Shown one piece after another: positions 15,624-24,317 of a stretch of 64,000 nucleotides of DNA. The DNA is from CAZZKF01 sp964654995 (GTDB lineage: Bacteria > Pseudomonadota > Alphaproteobacteria > CAZZKF01). Position 1 is the stretch's first letter. Every line of letters starts with the position of its first letter. The position numbers and the translations under genes are program-made. The notes under the pieces were generated by a model, which worked only from the letters and a program-made list of their open reading frames with translations, did not search any database and had not been told where the DNA came from. Location: the NCBI GenBank assembly GCA_964654995.1, contig CAZZKF010000003.1, positions 1 through 64,000 on the forward strand, in the 5' to 3' direction.

Positions 15624-16010
15624 CTAGGGTATTGTGATACCTTCCGACTCGGCCATGATCTCGCGGCGCTGGCGCGCAGCATGGTCACGTTTCTTGCGGA
15701 TGTGAACGCGAAGCTGGCGCGCCGCCGCCTGAAAGGCGTCGCGAATCGCCACATAGACGTCCTCGTGAGCGCCGTCCTCGGGATTGCCGCGGTCCACCGC
15801 CACCTCGCCGCCACCGGCCAGAGGCATGAAGATGTGGACCTCGAACAGCCGCCCCTTGTGCCGGTGGCGGTGCGGCTCGCTGACCACCACCCGGCACCGC
15901 GTAATCCAGTCGGCGTAGCGCTCGAGCTTGGCCACCTCCTCGCGAATCCGGGCCTCGACCGCCGGCGAAGGGGGAAAATCCTGGAACGTCACTTGAAGGG
16001 GAATCGTCAT
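15624..16010 (-). CDS. HPF/RaiA-family ribosome-associated protein (short form)
   Basis: 128 residues from the ATG at 16010, with GGAG a few bases upstream. It has the HPF/YfiA beta-alpha-beta-beta-beta-alpha pattern: VTFQDFPPSPAVEARIREEVAKLERYADWI (residues about 7-36), a basic VSEPHRHRHKG strand and DVYVAIRDAFQAAARQLRVHIRK. Proteins of this family bind the 30S decoding region and help hibernation or protect idle ribosomes. It lacks the C-terminal dimerisation domain of long HPF. The R/H-rich middle resembles a divergent alphaproteobacterial subgroup. It sits upstream of L13/S9, in a translation-related context. Confidence 0.8.
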   Translation of the reverse strand: MTIPLQVTFQDFPPSPAVEARIREEVAKLERYADWITRCRVVVSEPHRHRHKGRLFEVHIFMPLAGGGEVAVDRGNPEDGAHEDVYVAIRDAFQAAARQLRVHIRKKRDHAARQRREIMAESEGITIP

Positions 16011-16157
16011 GGCATGCTCCGTTGTCCGAAATCCATGGCAGGTGCTTGATCCGGCCATCGCCGGCGCGACGCAAGGTGGCGCCCGCAAGACCGGATTTCG
16101 GGGGCCGGTGTATGGATCAGGCCCCTTATCTACACATGCGCGCGGCGTGCCGGTTTT

Positions 16158-16496
16158 TCAATGATCGCCGTCATCGGCCACGGCGGTTTCGGCCCGCACC
16201 CAGTCGAGATAGGCGGGATTGCCCTGCTCGATCGGCCAGGCGACGATGCACGGGCAGTCGTATTCGTGGATGTCACGGATGCGGGCGATGACGTCGGCCA
16301 CCAGGTCGCTGCGGGTCTTGGCAATCAGCGCCGCCTCGCCTTCCTCGCAGACCTCGCCCTGCCAGCGAAAGACCGAATCGACATGCTCGAAGACGTTGGC
16401 ACAGGCAACCAGCCGGCGCCCGACCAGATCGCGGGCAATGGCCAGGGCCGAAGCCCGCGTCGCGGCCGTCACATAGATGGAGCTGAGCCCGGTCAT
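16158..16496 (-). CDS. cutA: Divalent-cation tolerance protein CutA
   Basis: 112 residues from the ATG at 16496. The family pattern is complete: IYVTAATRASALAIARDLV, RRLVACANVFEHVDSVFRWQGEV, EAALIAKTRSDLV and HEYDCPCIVAWPI. CutA forms a ferredoxin-like trimer related to PII proteins; the copper-tolerance role of E. coli CutA1 is debated. Its start overlaps the stop of the heme A synthase gene by 4 bp, so it is co-expressed with ctaA. Confidence 0.92.
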   Translation of the reverse strand: MTGLSSIYVTAATRASALAIARDLVGRRLVACANVFEHVDSVFRWQGEVCEEGEAALIAKTRSDLVADVIARIRDIHEYDCPCIVAWPIEQGNPAYLDWVRAETAVADDGDH

Positions 16497-17533
16497 GCCA
16501 TCAGGCTGGGCCGCTGGCGGGCGACGTAAACGCAATAGATCACCGCCGTGAACAGCAGCAGCGCAAAGCCCTGATGGATGACGCCCAGCGCGATCGGCAC
16601 ATTATGCACCAGGGTGAAAACCCCGAGCGTGGCCTGCACCAGCACCGCCAGCGCCACCAGATGCACCGCCCCGCGCAGCCCCGGCGGCGCGGCGCGGTGG
16701 AGCTTCCACCAGAAGATGGCGGTGACGAGGACGATCAGATAGGCAAGCATGCGATGATCGAACTGCACGGTCATCAGGTTCTCGGTGAGATTGGCGTACC
16801 AGGGCTGCATCGAGAGCAGGCCGGCCGGCACCAGACTGCCGTCCATCAACGGCCAGGTGTTGTACGCATGTCCGGCATCGAGCCCGGCGACCAGCCCGCC
16901 CGAGAGAATCTGCACGAAGACGAGCCCGCCGATGACCCCGGCCCAGCGGCGGATACGGACATCGCTGCGCCCGTGCTCGACCAGCAGGCCCAGCGCCACC
17001 CAGAAAATATATCCGAAGATCACCACCGCGAAGGCAAGGTGCGCGGTGAGGCGATAATGGCTGACATCGGGCTGATCGACGAGGCCGCTTTTGACCATGT
17101 ACCAGCCCATCAGCCCCTGCAGCGCGCCGAGCACGAACATGATCACCAGCTTCGGCATGATCCCTTCGGGGATGCGCCGGCGCACCGCGTAATAGATGAA
17201 GGGGATGAGAAAGACGAGGCCGATGAGGCGCCCCAGTACGCGATGGGCATACTCGACGTAATAGATGCCCTTGAAGGCCTCGAGGTCCATCCAGACGTTG
17301 AGCTTCTGGAACTCGGGGTATTGCTGGTAGCGGGCGAACTCGGTCTGCCAGGCCTGCTGGCTCAGCGGCGGCAGCCATCCGGTGACCGGCCGCCAGTCGG
17401 TCATCGACAGCCCCGATTCGGTGAGGCGCGTATAGCCACCGAGCGTCACCATGGCGAAAATCAGCACGCAGACGGTGATCAGCCACCAGCCGATCTGACG
17501 CGGCGCCGGGCCGGGTCTCGCAAATTGGATCAT
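16493..17533 (-). CDS. ctaA: Heme A synthase, COX15/CtaA type 2
   Basis: 346 residues with eight hydrophobic segments. The heme-ligand histidines fall in the expected places: EYAHRVLGR, HYRLTAHLAF, QFDHRMLAY and GVIHQGFALL. The GGYTRLTESGLSMTDW loop is the COX15 signature. The enzyme oxidises the heme O methyl group to give heme A for cytochrome oxidase. The insertion between helices 1 and 2 is of the alphaproteobacterial/mitochondrial type. Followed by cutA with a 4-bp overlap. Confidence 0.95.
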   Translation of the reverse strand: MIQFARPGPAPRQIGWWLITVCVLIFAMVTLGGYTRLTESGLSMTDWRPVTGWLPPLSQQAWQTEFARYQQYPEFQKLNVWMDLEAFKGIYYVEYAHRVLGRLIGLVFLIPFIYYAVRRRIPEGIMPKLVIMFVLGALQGLMGWYMVKSGLVDQPDVSHYRLTAHLAFAVVIFGYIFWVALGLLVEHGRSDVRIRRWAGVIGGLVFVQILSGGLVAGLDAGHAYNTWPLMDGSLVPAGLLSMQPWYANLTENLMTVQFDHRMLAYLIVLVTAIFWWKLHRAAPPGLRGAVHLVALAVLVQATLGVFTLVHNVPIALGVIHQGFALLLFTAVIYCVYVARQRPSLMA

Positions 17534-17754
17534 CTCCTTGCCCTCGAACTATCGCCGGGAAGCGCCGTCGCCCGCACGCCGCCCACAGACCACAATCAGA
17601 CGATTCGAGGCGAGGCTAACACCAATCCCGAACCGAGGCCAAGAGGGTGGTGAGCCGGCGACACCGCCCTGGCGCGATGCGCGCTTTCGGGTGGCGCCGG
17701 AGGCCGAGTCCCGGCAGAATGCCGCCGAGTGCATCAACCGGGGGGACGGGCGCC

Positions 17755-18864
17755 ATGAAATCCACCATCTTTCAGCGCTATTTCCTGCCCGGCTTCGTCT
17801 ATCAGTCGGCAATCATCGCCGGCGGCTATGCGACGGGGCGCGAACTGGCCGAGTTCTTCATGCCCAACGGCACCCTCGGCGGGCTGCTCGGCATGGCGGT
17901 CGCGGGCCTTGTCTGGAGCCTGGCGCTGGCCGCCACCTTTGAGCTGGCCCGGATCACCCGCAGCTTCGATTACCGCAGTCTGTTCCGGGCGCTGCTGGGG
18001 CGATTCTGGTTCCTCTTCGAGCTCGCCTATCTGACGCTGTTTCCGCTGGTGCTGGCGGTGATCGCGGCGGCCTCGGGCACCCTGATCGCCCAGACCTTCG
18101 GGATCGCCGGCTGGGTCGGGACCGCCGGGCTGATGACGGTGATCGGGATCCTGGTGTTTTTCGGCTCGAGCGCGCTGGAGCGGTTTTTCGCCGGCTGGTC
18201 GTTCGTGCTCTACGCCACCTATATCGTGTTCATCGCCTGGAGCTTTTTTGTCTTCGGCGATGCCATCCTTGCCAACCTCAAGGCCGTACCGGTGACCGGC
18301 AACTGGATCAAGAGCGGCATCGTCTATGCCGGCTACAACATTTCCGCCATTCCGGTGGTGCTGTTCTGTCTCACCCACCTGCAAAGCCGGCGCGACGCGG
18401 TCGGCGCCGGGCTGCTCGGCGGGCCGATCGCGATTCTGCCGGGCGTCATGTTCTATCTGGCGATGATCGGGCTCTATCCGCAGATCGCTGCCGATCCGGT
18501 TCCCTCCAACCTGCTGCTCAACAAGCTGGGGGTGCCGGCCCTGCGCCTGATCTTCTACGCCGTGGTGTTCGGCACCTTCATCGAGACCGGCGCCGCCTTC
18601 ATCCACAGCTTCAACGAGCGCATCGCCCGGGTCTACGCCGACAACGGCCACACCATGCCCGATGCCCTGCGCCCGGCAATCGCCGTCGGCCTGCTGCTGC
18701 TGGCCACCACCCTGGGGGTCAAGATCGGGCTGGTCGACCTGGTCGCCAAGGGCTATGGCACGATCACCTATGCCTTCATCGCCGTCTATCTGGTGCCGCT
18801 GTTCACCATCGGCCTGTGGAAGATCGCCCGGACACCGGCGATGGACGTTGGTGACGGCGAATAA
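17755..18864 (+). CDS. YkvI-like polytopic membrane protein
   Basis: 369 residues from the ATG at 17755, with GGGGGACGGG before it. About ten membrane helices are visible. The start, GFVYQSAIIAGGYATGRELAEFF, resembles the YkvI family, distant relatives of LeuT-fold amino acid permeases with an unwound Gly-rich first helix. The substrate is unknown. It is divergent from ctaA and followed by a GC hairpin and tRNA-Pro on the other strand, so it is probably a single-gene unit. Confidence 0.75.
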   Translation: MKSTIFQRYFLPGFVYQSAIIAGGYATGRELAEFFMPNGTLGGLLGMAVAGLVWSLALAATFELARITRSFDYRSLFRALLGRFWFLFELAYLTLFPLVLAVIAAASGTLIAQTFGIAGWVGTAGLMTVIGILVFFGSSALERFFAGWSFVLYATYIVFIAWSFFVFGDAILANLKAVPVTGNWIKSGIVYAGYNISAIPVVLFCLTHLQSRRDAVGAGLLGGPIAILPGVMFYLAMIGLYPQIAADPVPSNLLLNKLGVPALRLIFYAVVFGTFIETGAAFIHSFNERIARVYADNGHTMPDALRPAIAVGLLLLATTLGVKIGLVDLVAKGYGTITYAFIAVYLVPLFTIGLWKIARTPAMDVGDGE

Positions 18865-18867
18865 AGC

Positions 18868-18895
18868 GGGGCCCGGACGCACGCGCCCGGGCCCC
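18868..18895. terminator. Perfect 9-bp GC hairpin between the YkvI-like gene and tRNA-Pro
   Basis: GGGGCCCGG and CCGGGCCCC form a perfect stem with a 10-base loop, 4 bases after the stop codon. No T-tract follows on either strand, so it may only weaken or bound transcription between the converging units. Confidence 0.5.
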
Positions 18896-18903
18896 TGAAG
18901 TGC

Positions 18904-18980
<77 letters not shown>

Positions 18981-19048
18981 ATGATTCTGCGTCAAACGGG
19001 ATCGGGTCGGGCGCACTATAGCCCCGGCCCGGCGCCCAGGCAACGCCG

Positions 19049-19531
19049 TCAGTCGGGCTCGGCCAAGGCCGCCCGCGCCGCCTTGAGCTCGGCCAGAATT
19101 GTCTGCAAAGCACCGACCATGGCCGCCGGAATACCCGCCGGTTCGGCGTCTGATGCTGCCGTTGCGGCTGGCGCTTCATCGGCCGCCGGTGTCGGCGCCA
19201 TGGCCGAAGCCGGCTCGACCGCGCCACCCCCCTGGGTGATGTGGGCGATGATATCGCCGCCGGCGCGCACCGCCTCGATCACCGCCCGGGCGCCGTAGGC
19301 GCGCAGGATCTTCTGGACGCCGCGGATCGAATAGCCTTCGCCGTAGAGAAGCTGACGGATGCCCTTGAGCAGATCGACGTCATCCGGCCGGTAATAGCGC
19401 CGGCCGCCGCCCCGCTTCATCGGCTTGATCTGACTGAACTTGCTCTCCCAGAAGCGGAGCACGTGCTGGCGTACGCCAAGCTCGGATGCGACTTCGCTGA
19501 TGGTCCTGAAAGCTTGCGGTGACTTGGCCAT
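19049..19531 (-). CDS. MerR family transcriptional regulator
   Basis: 160 residues. The winged helix-turn-helix is at 8-75: TISEVASELGVRQHVLRFWE, then KRGGGRRYYRPDDVDLL. No metal-binding Cys cluster is present, and the C-terminus is an Ala-rich low-complexity region ending in a short helix, as in the MerR protein found next to ihfA in most alphaproteobacteria. The regulated genes are unknown. It follows ihfA by 12 bp and closes the yceD-rpmF-plsX-fabH-ihfA-merR unit. Confidence 0.9.
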   Translation of the reverse strand: MAKSPQAFRTISEVASELGVRQHVLRFWESKFSQIKPMKRGGGRRYYRPDDVDLLKGIRQLLYGEGYSIRGVQKILRAYGARAVIEAVRAGGDIIAHITQGGGAVEPASAMAPTPAADEAPAATAASDAEPAGIPAAMVGALQTILAELKAARAALAEPD

Positions 19532-19543
19532 CTCCGCGGCTGG

Positions 19544-19855
19544 TCAGGACTTTTTTCCGGTCAGCGCCGAGTTGATGCGTTCCTTGAGCGTCTGCGAAGG
19601 CCGGAACACCAGCACCCGGCGCGGCGCGATCGGTACTTCCTCGCCGGTTTTCGGATTGCGGCCGACGCGCCCGCCCTTGTGGCGCACGACGAAACTTCCG
19701 AACGAGGAAATCTTGACGGTTTCTCCGGCCACCAGGGTCTTGGAGATCTCCTGGAGCACGGATTCCACCAGCTCGCTGGACTCGTTGCGCGACAGGCCGA
19801 CCTCCTGGTAGACCGCCTCGCTCAGGTCCGCGCGTGTTAACGTCTTCCCGCTCAT
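19544..19855 (-). CDS. ihfA: Integration host factor subunit alpha
   Basis: 103 residues from the ATG at 19855, preceded by GGAGGTG. Family features are TLTRADLSEAVYQEVGLSR, the KISSFGSFVV turn, and the DNA-minor-groove arm with GRNPKTGEEVPI. IHF bends DNA at specific sites for recombination, replication and transcription; the beta partner is encoded elsewhere. The assignment to alpha rather than HU rests on the sequence style and on the conserved fabH-ihfA-merR context. Confidence 0.93.
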   Translation of the reverse strand: MSGKTLTRADLSEAVYQEVGLSRNESSELVESVLQEISKTLVAGETVKISSFGSFVVRHKGGRVGRNPKTGEEVPIAPRRVLVFRPSQTLKERINSALTGKKS

Positions 19856-19957
19856 GGCTTTTTTCACCTCCGCAAGACACAAGGTAGTCCGCGCCCAAAG
19901 GGTCGTCAACCGCAAAGCCGGGGGTCAAGGGCACTGACATGCCCTCAAGGGCAGAGG

Positions 19958-20935
19958 CTACCAGCGCACCAGACAGGCGCCCCAGGTGAAGCCGCCGCCC
20001 ATCGCTTCCATCAGCACCAGATCGCCGCGCTTGATGCAGCCGTCGGCGACCGCGCTGGCCAAAGCCAGCGGCACCGAGGCGGCCGAGGTGTTGCCCTGGC
20101 TCTCGACGGTCAGCACGACGCGCGCGGGATCAATGCCGAGCTTGCGGGCAGTGCCGTCGATGATTCGCCGGTTGGCCTGATGCGGCACCACCCAGTCGAT
20201 GTCGTCCGAGGTCAGCCCGGTGCCGTCCAGCACCTCGCCGATGACGCTGGCCAGGTTGTTCACCGCATGACGAAAGACCTCGCGGCCCTTCATCCGCAGA
20301 TGGCCGACGGTTCCGGTCGATGACGGCCCGCCATCGACGTACAACAGGTCATGGCCACGGCCATCCGAGTGCAGCCGGCTGCGCAGGATGCCGCGATCGG
20401 ACATATCACCGCGTCCGGTCTCGGCCCCCAGCACGACGGCGCCGGCACCGTCACCGAACAGCACGCAGGTGGTGCGGTCGGTCCAGTCGAGGATCCGCGA
20501 AAACGTCTCGGCGCCGATCACCAGGGCGCGTTCGGCATCGCCGGCCTTGATGAAATTGTCGGCCACGGCCAGCGCATAGATGAAGCCGGTGCACACCGCA
20601 TGAACGTCGAAGGCGGCGCCCCGGTCCATGCCAAGTTCGGCCTGCACCCGGGTGGCGGTGGCCGGAAAGGTTTCGTCCGGGGTGGCGGTGGCCAGAACGA
20701 TGAGATCGATGTCGCCGGCGTCCATGCCGGCATTGGCCAGGGCGGCGCCGGCAGCGGCCAGTGCCAGATCGGAGGTCATCTCGCCGTCGGCGGCGATGTG
20801 ACGCTCGCGAATGCCGGTCCGGGTGACGATCCATTCGTCGGTGGTGTCCACGATCCTGGCGAGATCGGCATTGGTCAGGACCCGCTGCGGCAGATAGGCG
20901 CCGCAGCCCAGAACCACGGATCGGCGCACGGTCAT
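19958..20935 (-). CDS. fabH: Beta-ketoacyl-ACP synthase III (FabH)
   Basis: 325 residues from the ATG at 20935. The catalytic triad is visible: C115 (HAVCTGF), H252 (VPHQANRRI) and N282 (SQGNTSAAS). TDEWIVTRTGIRERHIA is the CoA-binding region. The enzyme condenses acetyl-CoA with malonyl-ACP to start fatty acid synthesis. Its ATG overlaps the plsX stop by 4 bp, coupling the initiation of fatty-acid and phospholipid synthesis. Confidence 0.97.
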   Translation of the reverse strand: MTVRRSVVLGCGAYLPQRVLTNADLARIVDTTDEWIVTRTGIRERHIAADGEMTSDLALAAAGAALANAGMDAGDIDLIVLATATPDETFPATATRVQAELGMDRGAAFDVHAVCTGFIYALAVADNFIKAGDAERALVIGAETFSRILDWTDRTTCVLFGDGAGAVVLGAETGRGDMSDRGILRSRLHSDGRGHDLLYVDGGPSSTGTVGHLRMKGREVFRHAVNNLASVIGEVLDGTGLTSDDIDWVVPHQANRRIIDGTARKLGIDPARVVLTVESQGNTSAASVPLALASAVADGCIKRGDLVLMEAMGGGFTWGACLVRW

Positions 20936-21981
20936 GACGCGGCTGCCCGGTTCGGGGTCTGCCGGTCCGCCTCCATGTTCTTGAGATCCTCGGAAATCAT
21001 CCCGCACAGATCGTCGCGGGCCATGTTGACGGCGACCCGGATGGCACTGGCGAAGCCCTTGGCATTGGTGCCGCCGTGACTTTTCACCACCAGCCCGGCC
21101 AGGCCGAGAAAGACGCCGCCGTTGTGGCTGTTGGGATCGAGATGATCGCGCAGCGTCTGCAGCCCCTTGCGGGCCAGCAGATAGCCGAGCCGCGCCGACA
21201 GCGAATCGCGGAATGCCCGGCGCAGCAGGGTCGCGGTAAGCCGCGCCGTCCCTTCGGCCGTCTTCAGGGCGATATTGCCGGTGAACCCGTCGGTCACCAC
21301 CACGTCGACCAGACCGGTGCCGATATCGTTCCCTTCGATGAAGCCGACGAACTCGAGCGGCAGCGGCAGGTCCTTGAGCTTCTGCCCGGCCCCCTTGACC
21401 GACTCATTGCCCTTGAGTTCCTCGACCCCGACGTTGAGCAAGCCGACCTTGGGCCGGGCAAGCCCCAGAACCGTGCGCGCATAGGCCGCGCCCATCACCG
21501 CGAACTGCACCAGATTGTCTTCGTCGCATTCGACGTTGGCGCCCAGGTCCAGCATCACGCTTTCGCCGCGCAGGGTCGGCATCGGCCCGGCCAGCGCCGG
21601 CCGCTCGATGCCCGGCAAGGTCTTGAGCATGAACTTGGCGAGCGCCATCAGGGCGCCCGTATTGCCGGCCGAGACCGCCACCGCCGCCTCGCCATCCTTG
21701 ACCGCCTCGATGGCCAGCGCCATGCTGCTGCCGCGCCCGCGGCGCAACACGTGGCCGGGGCGATCGTCGCTGCTGACCGCCTCGTCCGTGTGGCGCACCT
21801 CGCAGACCGCCTTGAGGGCCGGAAACCGGCCAAGCAGCGGATCGATGTCGGCCCGATTGCCGACCACCAGAAACCGCACCGCCGGAAACCGCGCGTGCGC
21901 AAGGCTCAGCCCGGCCAGTACGACGTCGGGGCCGGCATCACCGCCCATCGCGTCGATGGCTATGGTCAGGGTCTGTTCCAA
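20932..21981 (-). CDS. plsX: Phosphate acyltransferase PlsX
   Basis: 349 residues. Typical parts are IAIDAMGGDAGPDVV, SAGNTGALMALA, DLGANVECDEDNLVQFA and VVVTDGFTGNIALKT. PlsX makes acyl-phosphate from acyl-ACP for PlsY in phospholipid synthesis. The start appears to be a TTG at 21981; no ATG or GTG lies between it and the in-frame TAG of rpmF ten codons upstream, and the TTG gives a normal N-terminus. Translation therefore probably depends on coupling to rpmF. Confidence 0.95.
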   Translation of the reverse strand: MEQTLTIAIDAMGGDAGPDVVLAGLSLAHARFPAVRFLVVGNRADIDPLLGRFPALKAVCEVRHTDEAVSSDDRPGHVLRRGRGSSMALAIEAVKDGEAAVAVSAGNTGALMALAKFMLKTLPGIERPALAGPMPTLRGESVMLDLGANVECDEDNLVQFAVMGAAYARTVLGLARPKVGLLNVGVEELKGNESVKGAGQKLKDLPLPLEFVGFIEGNDIGTGLVDVVVTDGFTGNIALKTAEGTARLTATLLRRAFRDSLSARLGYLLARKGLQTLRDHLDPNSHNGGVFLGLAGLVVKSHGGTNAKGFASAIRVAVNMARDDLCGMISEDLKNMEADRQTPNRAAAS

Positions 21982-22008
21982 GGGAGGGGTGCCAGTCGCG
22001 GTCGCAGG

Positions 22009-22194
22009 CTAAACGACTTCGGAAATCTCGATCACTTCCCGATCGTCATAGTAGCCACACCGGGCGCACAGGTGATGCGGCCGCTTCAATTCCCCGCAGT
22101 TGGGGCATTCCGCATAGCTGGCTTTCGGCAGCCGATCATGGCTGCGGCGATTGTCGCGACGCGCTCGTGAAACTTTCTTCCTGGGAACGGCCAT
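22009..22194 (-). CDS. rpmF: 50S ribosomal protein L32
   Basis: 61 residues from the ATG at 22194 with GAGAGGAACTC before it. MAVPRKKVSRARRDNRRSHD (residues 1-20) is the L32 start. Four cysteines (C30, C33, C43, C46) form a zinc ribbon, so this is the zinc-containing paralogue type. The order yceD-rpmF-plsX-fabH is widely conserved. Confidence 0.97.
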   Translation of the reverse strand: MAVPRKKVSRARRDNRRSHDRLPKASYAECPNCGELKRPHHLCARCGYYDDREVIEISEVV

Positions 22195-22268
22195 GAGTTC
22201 CTCTCTTGTATCTGTCGGCCCCGCCTCGGGCACATAGGGGCATGAATTTACTCAAATGAAGCGCAGCT

Positions 22269-22835
22269 TCAAGCCCCGTCTTTGAGTTCACGCAAGATTG
22301 TGAACGGATTCGCGCGTGCCCGACGGGGTGGGTCGACAACATCGTCACCAGCCAGCGCAGCCCCCGGTTTCCGGGGATAAGGGTCCAGCGCCAGGCACAA
22401 ATACTGGGCGAAAATCTCGCCCAGATCGACATCCTCGCCAATCACCGGCTCGACATCGTCCTCATCCGCATCGAAGATCAGTTCAGCCTTGCGACTCGCC
22501 GGCTCGGGCCGACTCGCGTCTTCCACCGCCGGCTCCAGACGCTGCAATCGCAGCCGGAAGCTCTCCTCCAGCCGCGCATCAACCGGCTCAAGCGTGACCA
22601 CGCAGGCCTGTTGCAGCCGGGCGACAAAGCGGCCGGTCAGCTCATACTGACCGTCGTCCGCCAGCGCCCGGATCGAGGCCGTGCAGTCGAACTGCGAGAT
22701 CGCCACCAGATCGAAGCGCCGCGCCAGCGCCCGGCACTCCTCGGGTCCGGGGCTGAACGACATCTCGCAGGGCTCGGGGCCAAGCTGCGAGAGCCTGAAC
22801 GGGCGGCTGAACTCGGCGCCGGCGCCGGCTGTCAT
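22269..22835 (-). CDS. YceD/DUF177 family 23S rRNA accumulation protein
   Basis: 188 residues. The pattern fits DUF177: FDLVAISQFDCTASIRAL, LTGRFVARLQQACVVTLEPVDARLEESF (around 65-95), then an acidic ENDL-like stretch DADEDDVEPVIGEDVDLGEIFAQYLCLALDPYPRKPG and a C-terminal NPFTILRELK. In E. coli YceD is needed for normal 23S rRNA levels, together with YbeY-linked processing. It precedes rpmF by 74 bp in the conserved operon. The C-terminal Pro-Arg-Lys-Pro motif is a family hallmark. Confidence 0.88.
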   Translation of the reverse strand: MTAGAGAEFSRPFRLSQLGPEPCEMSFSPGPEECRALARRFDLVAISQFDCTASIRALADDGQYELTGRFVARLQQACVVTLEPVDARLEESFRLRLQRLEPAVEDASRPEPASRKAELIFDADEDDVEPVIGEDVDLGEIFAQYLCLALDPYPRKPGAALAGDDVVDPPRRARANPFTILRELKDGA

Positions 22836-22991
22836 CGCATTGTCCTTTTGCTGATGGAGACCGGACGGACATATCGCTGTCCGCTGCCTCCGACGCCACC
22901 GGCATGGGCCCGATCCCGGGTGCCCATGGTCTGCCGGTCGACGGGATATAAGCGGATCATACCACTCCGGCGGCGCGATTGTCCGGAAAAA

Positions 22992-23579
22992 TCAAACCTG
23001 GCGGGTGCTCCTGTCCTGACCTTCATCCGCCGATGCGGGCCGGGCCGGCGGCGGGCCGAACAGGTCCTGTGCGCGCGCCAGGGCATCGATATCATACGCC
23101 TGCAGGCGGGCGATCTGGTCGACCACATAGCCGGCCATCGCCGCCAGCACCGGTGCATCCGGCGGCTGGCCGCGGTAAAGATTGCGGGCCAGGGCCTCTT
23201 CGAACGCCGCAGCCCCGCCCTTGCGTGCCGCCTCATACGCCGCCATGCGGCCATAAAAGGCGGAAACCATGCGTTTGACCTGCTTGCCGACGCTCAAATC
23301 GCCGACCCCCATCTCGCGCAAACTCCGGTCCATGTCGGCAAACATCAGATCGAACAACTCCTGGCCCAGCGCCGTGCCGCGCGGCCCCAGCTCCCTGAGC
23401 CGGGTGAGCAGAAGAAACATGTGAAGCGCGATCATGTCGAACCGGCCATCGACACTGTCGGCGACCCCAAGCCGGGCGTAAAAGGGCTCGGCCCGGGCCT
23501 GGGCAACGGCCGCCAGATAAAGCGCCTGCGCCGCCTCGTCCCGATCCCCGCTGAACAGCCGACGAAAAGAAAATTTCAT
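22992..23579 (-). CDS. Ubiquinol-cytochrome c chaperone family protein (CBP3-like)
   Basis: 195 residues. The helical core has AQARAEPFYARLGVADSVDGRFDMIALHMFLLLTRL (about 26-61), LFDLMFADMDRSLREMGVGD and GKQVKRMVSAFYGRM, which match the ubiquinol-cytochrome c chaperone domain of mitochondrial Cbp3/UQCC1. It is thought to help assemble cytochrome b into the bc1 complex. It is upstream of yceD on the same strand and divergent from bamE, an arrangement conserved in alphaproteobacteria. Confidence 0.88.
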   Translation of the reverse strand: MKFSFRRLFSGDRDEAAQALYLAAVAQARAEPFYARLGVADSVDGRFDMIALHMFLLLTRLRELGPRGTALGQELFDLMFADMDRSLREMGVGDLSVGKQVKRMVSAFYGRMAAYEAARKGGAAAFEEALARNLYRGQPPDAPVLAAMAGYVVDQIARLQAYDIDALARAQDLFGPPPARPASADEGQDRSTRQV

Positions 23580-23691
23580 GGATGCTTCCTGTCTGGCGCC
23601 ACCGCCCGCCCAACATTGACAGGCGCGCGCCGCGGTGCCATCTTCGCGCCTGTTAAGGTAACGTCACTGGCCCGAGGGTCAACGCCGCCCT

Positions 23692-23719
23692 CTTGCAGCC
23701 TTGCAAACAGCGGCATAAT
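23692..23719 (+). promoter_or_regulatory. Candidate bamE promoter
   Basis: CATAAT (23714-23719) matches the -10 consensus at five of six bases, with CTTGCA 16 bases upstream. A perfect TTGACA at 23616-23621 with a poorer CATCTT could serve as a second, distal promoter. Confidence 0.4.
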
Positions 23720-23755
23720 CGGACTTCTTCCGACAGCAGGCAATGGTTTGATGTC

Positions 23756-24232
23756 ATGACCTGGAAAGGCATTGTTCGCGGGCTGGTTCTGACCGCCTCG
23801 GCCGTCGCCCTGGCGTCCTGCGTCAAGAACGTCGAAATCCGCGGCTATATCGCCGACGAGGAACTGATCAGCGAGATCGTTCCCGGCGTCGACAATCAGG
23901 AATCGATCGAGGCCGCACTCGGCACGCCGTCGATCAAGGCGACCTTCGATAACCGCACCTGGTATTACGTGTCGCGCAAGACCAAGAACGTCGCCTTTTT
24001 CCAGCCCAAGCTGGTCGACCAGCAGATCCTTGCCATTCGCTTTGATGAGGAAGGCAACGTCGAAGAGATCAAGACCTTCACCAAGGCCGATGCCCGCAAG
24101 GTGCCGATCGTCGACCGCAAGACGCCGACCCGCGGCCGCGAGCTGGGACTGCTGCAACAATTGTTCGGCAATATCGGCCGCTTTGCCGGCACCGGCCAGG
24201 GCGCGCCGGGCCCCGGCGGTCCCGGCCGATAA
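23756..24232 (+). CDS. bamE: Outer-membrane assembly lipoprotein BamE (SmpA/OmlA family)
   Basis: 158 residues from the ATG at 23756. The N-terminus is a lipoprotein signal with lipobox LASC (Cys at about 22). The SmpA/OmlA domain follows: ISEIVPGVDNQESIEAALGTPSIKATFDNRTWYYVSRK (roughly 39-76) and ILAIRFDEEGNVEEI. BamE is an accessory lipoprotein of the Bam complex that inserts outer-membrane beta-barrels. The Pro/Gly-rich C-terminus is probably disordered. A terminator follows. Confidence 0.93.
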   Translation: MTWKGIVRGLVLTASAVALASCVKNVEIRGYIADEELISEIVPGVDNQESIEAALGTPSIKATFDNRTWYYVSRKTKNVAFFQPKLVDQQILAIRFDEEGNVEEIKTFTKADARKVPIVDRKTPTRGRELGLLQQLFGNIGRFAGTGQGAPGPGGPGR

Positions 24233-24256
24233 GCGCTTCGCCAGTCCGCCGATATG

Positions 24257-24291
24257 AAAAGGCCCCGACCGACATGCGGACGGGGCCTTTG
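24257..24291. terminator. Bidirectional terminator between bamE and hppA
   Basis: AAAGGCCCCGACC and GGACGGGGCCTTT form a 13-bp stem with one mismatch and a 7-base loop, with T-rich ends on each strand. It separates two convergent genes. Confidence 0.8.
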
Positions 24292-24317
24292 TCATGGGCC
24301 TGCGGACCCGCCGGGCA

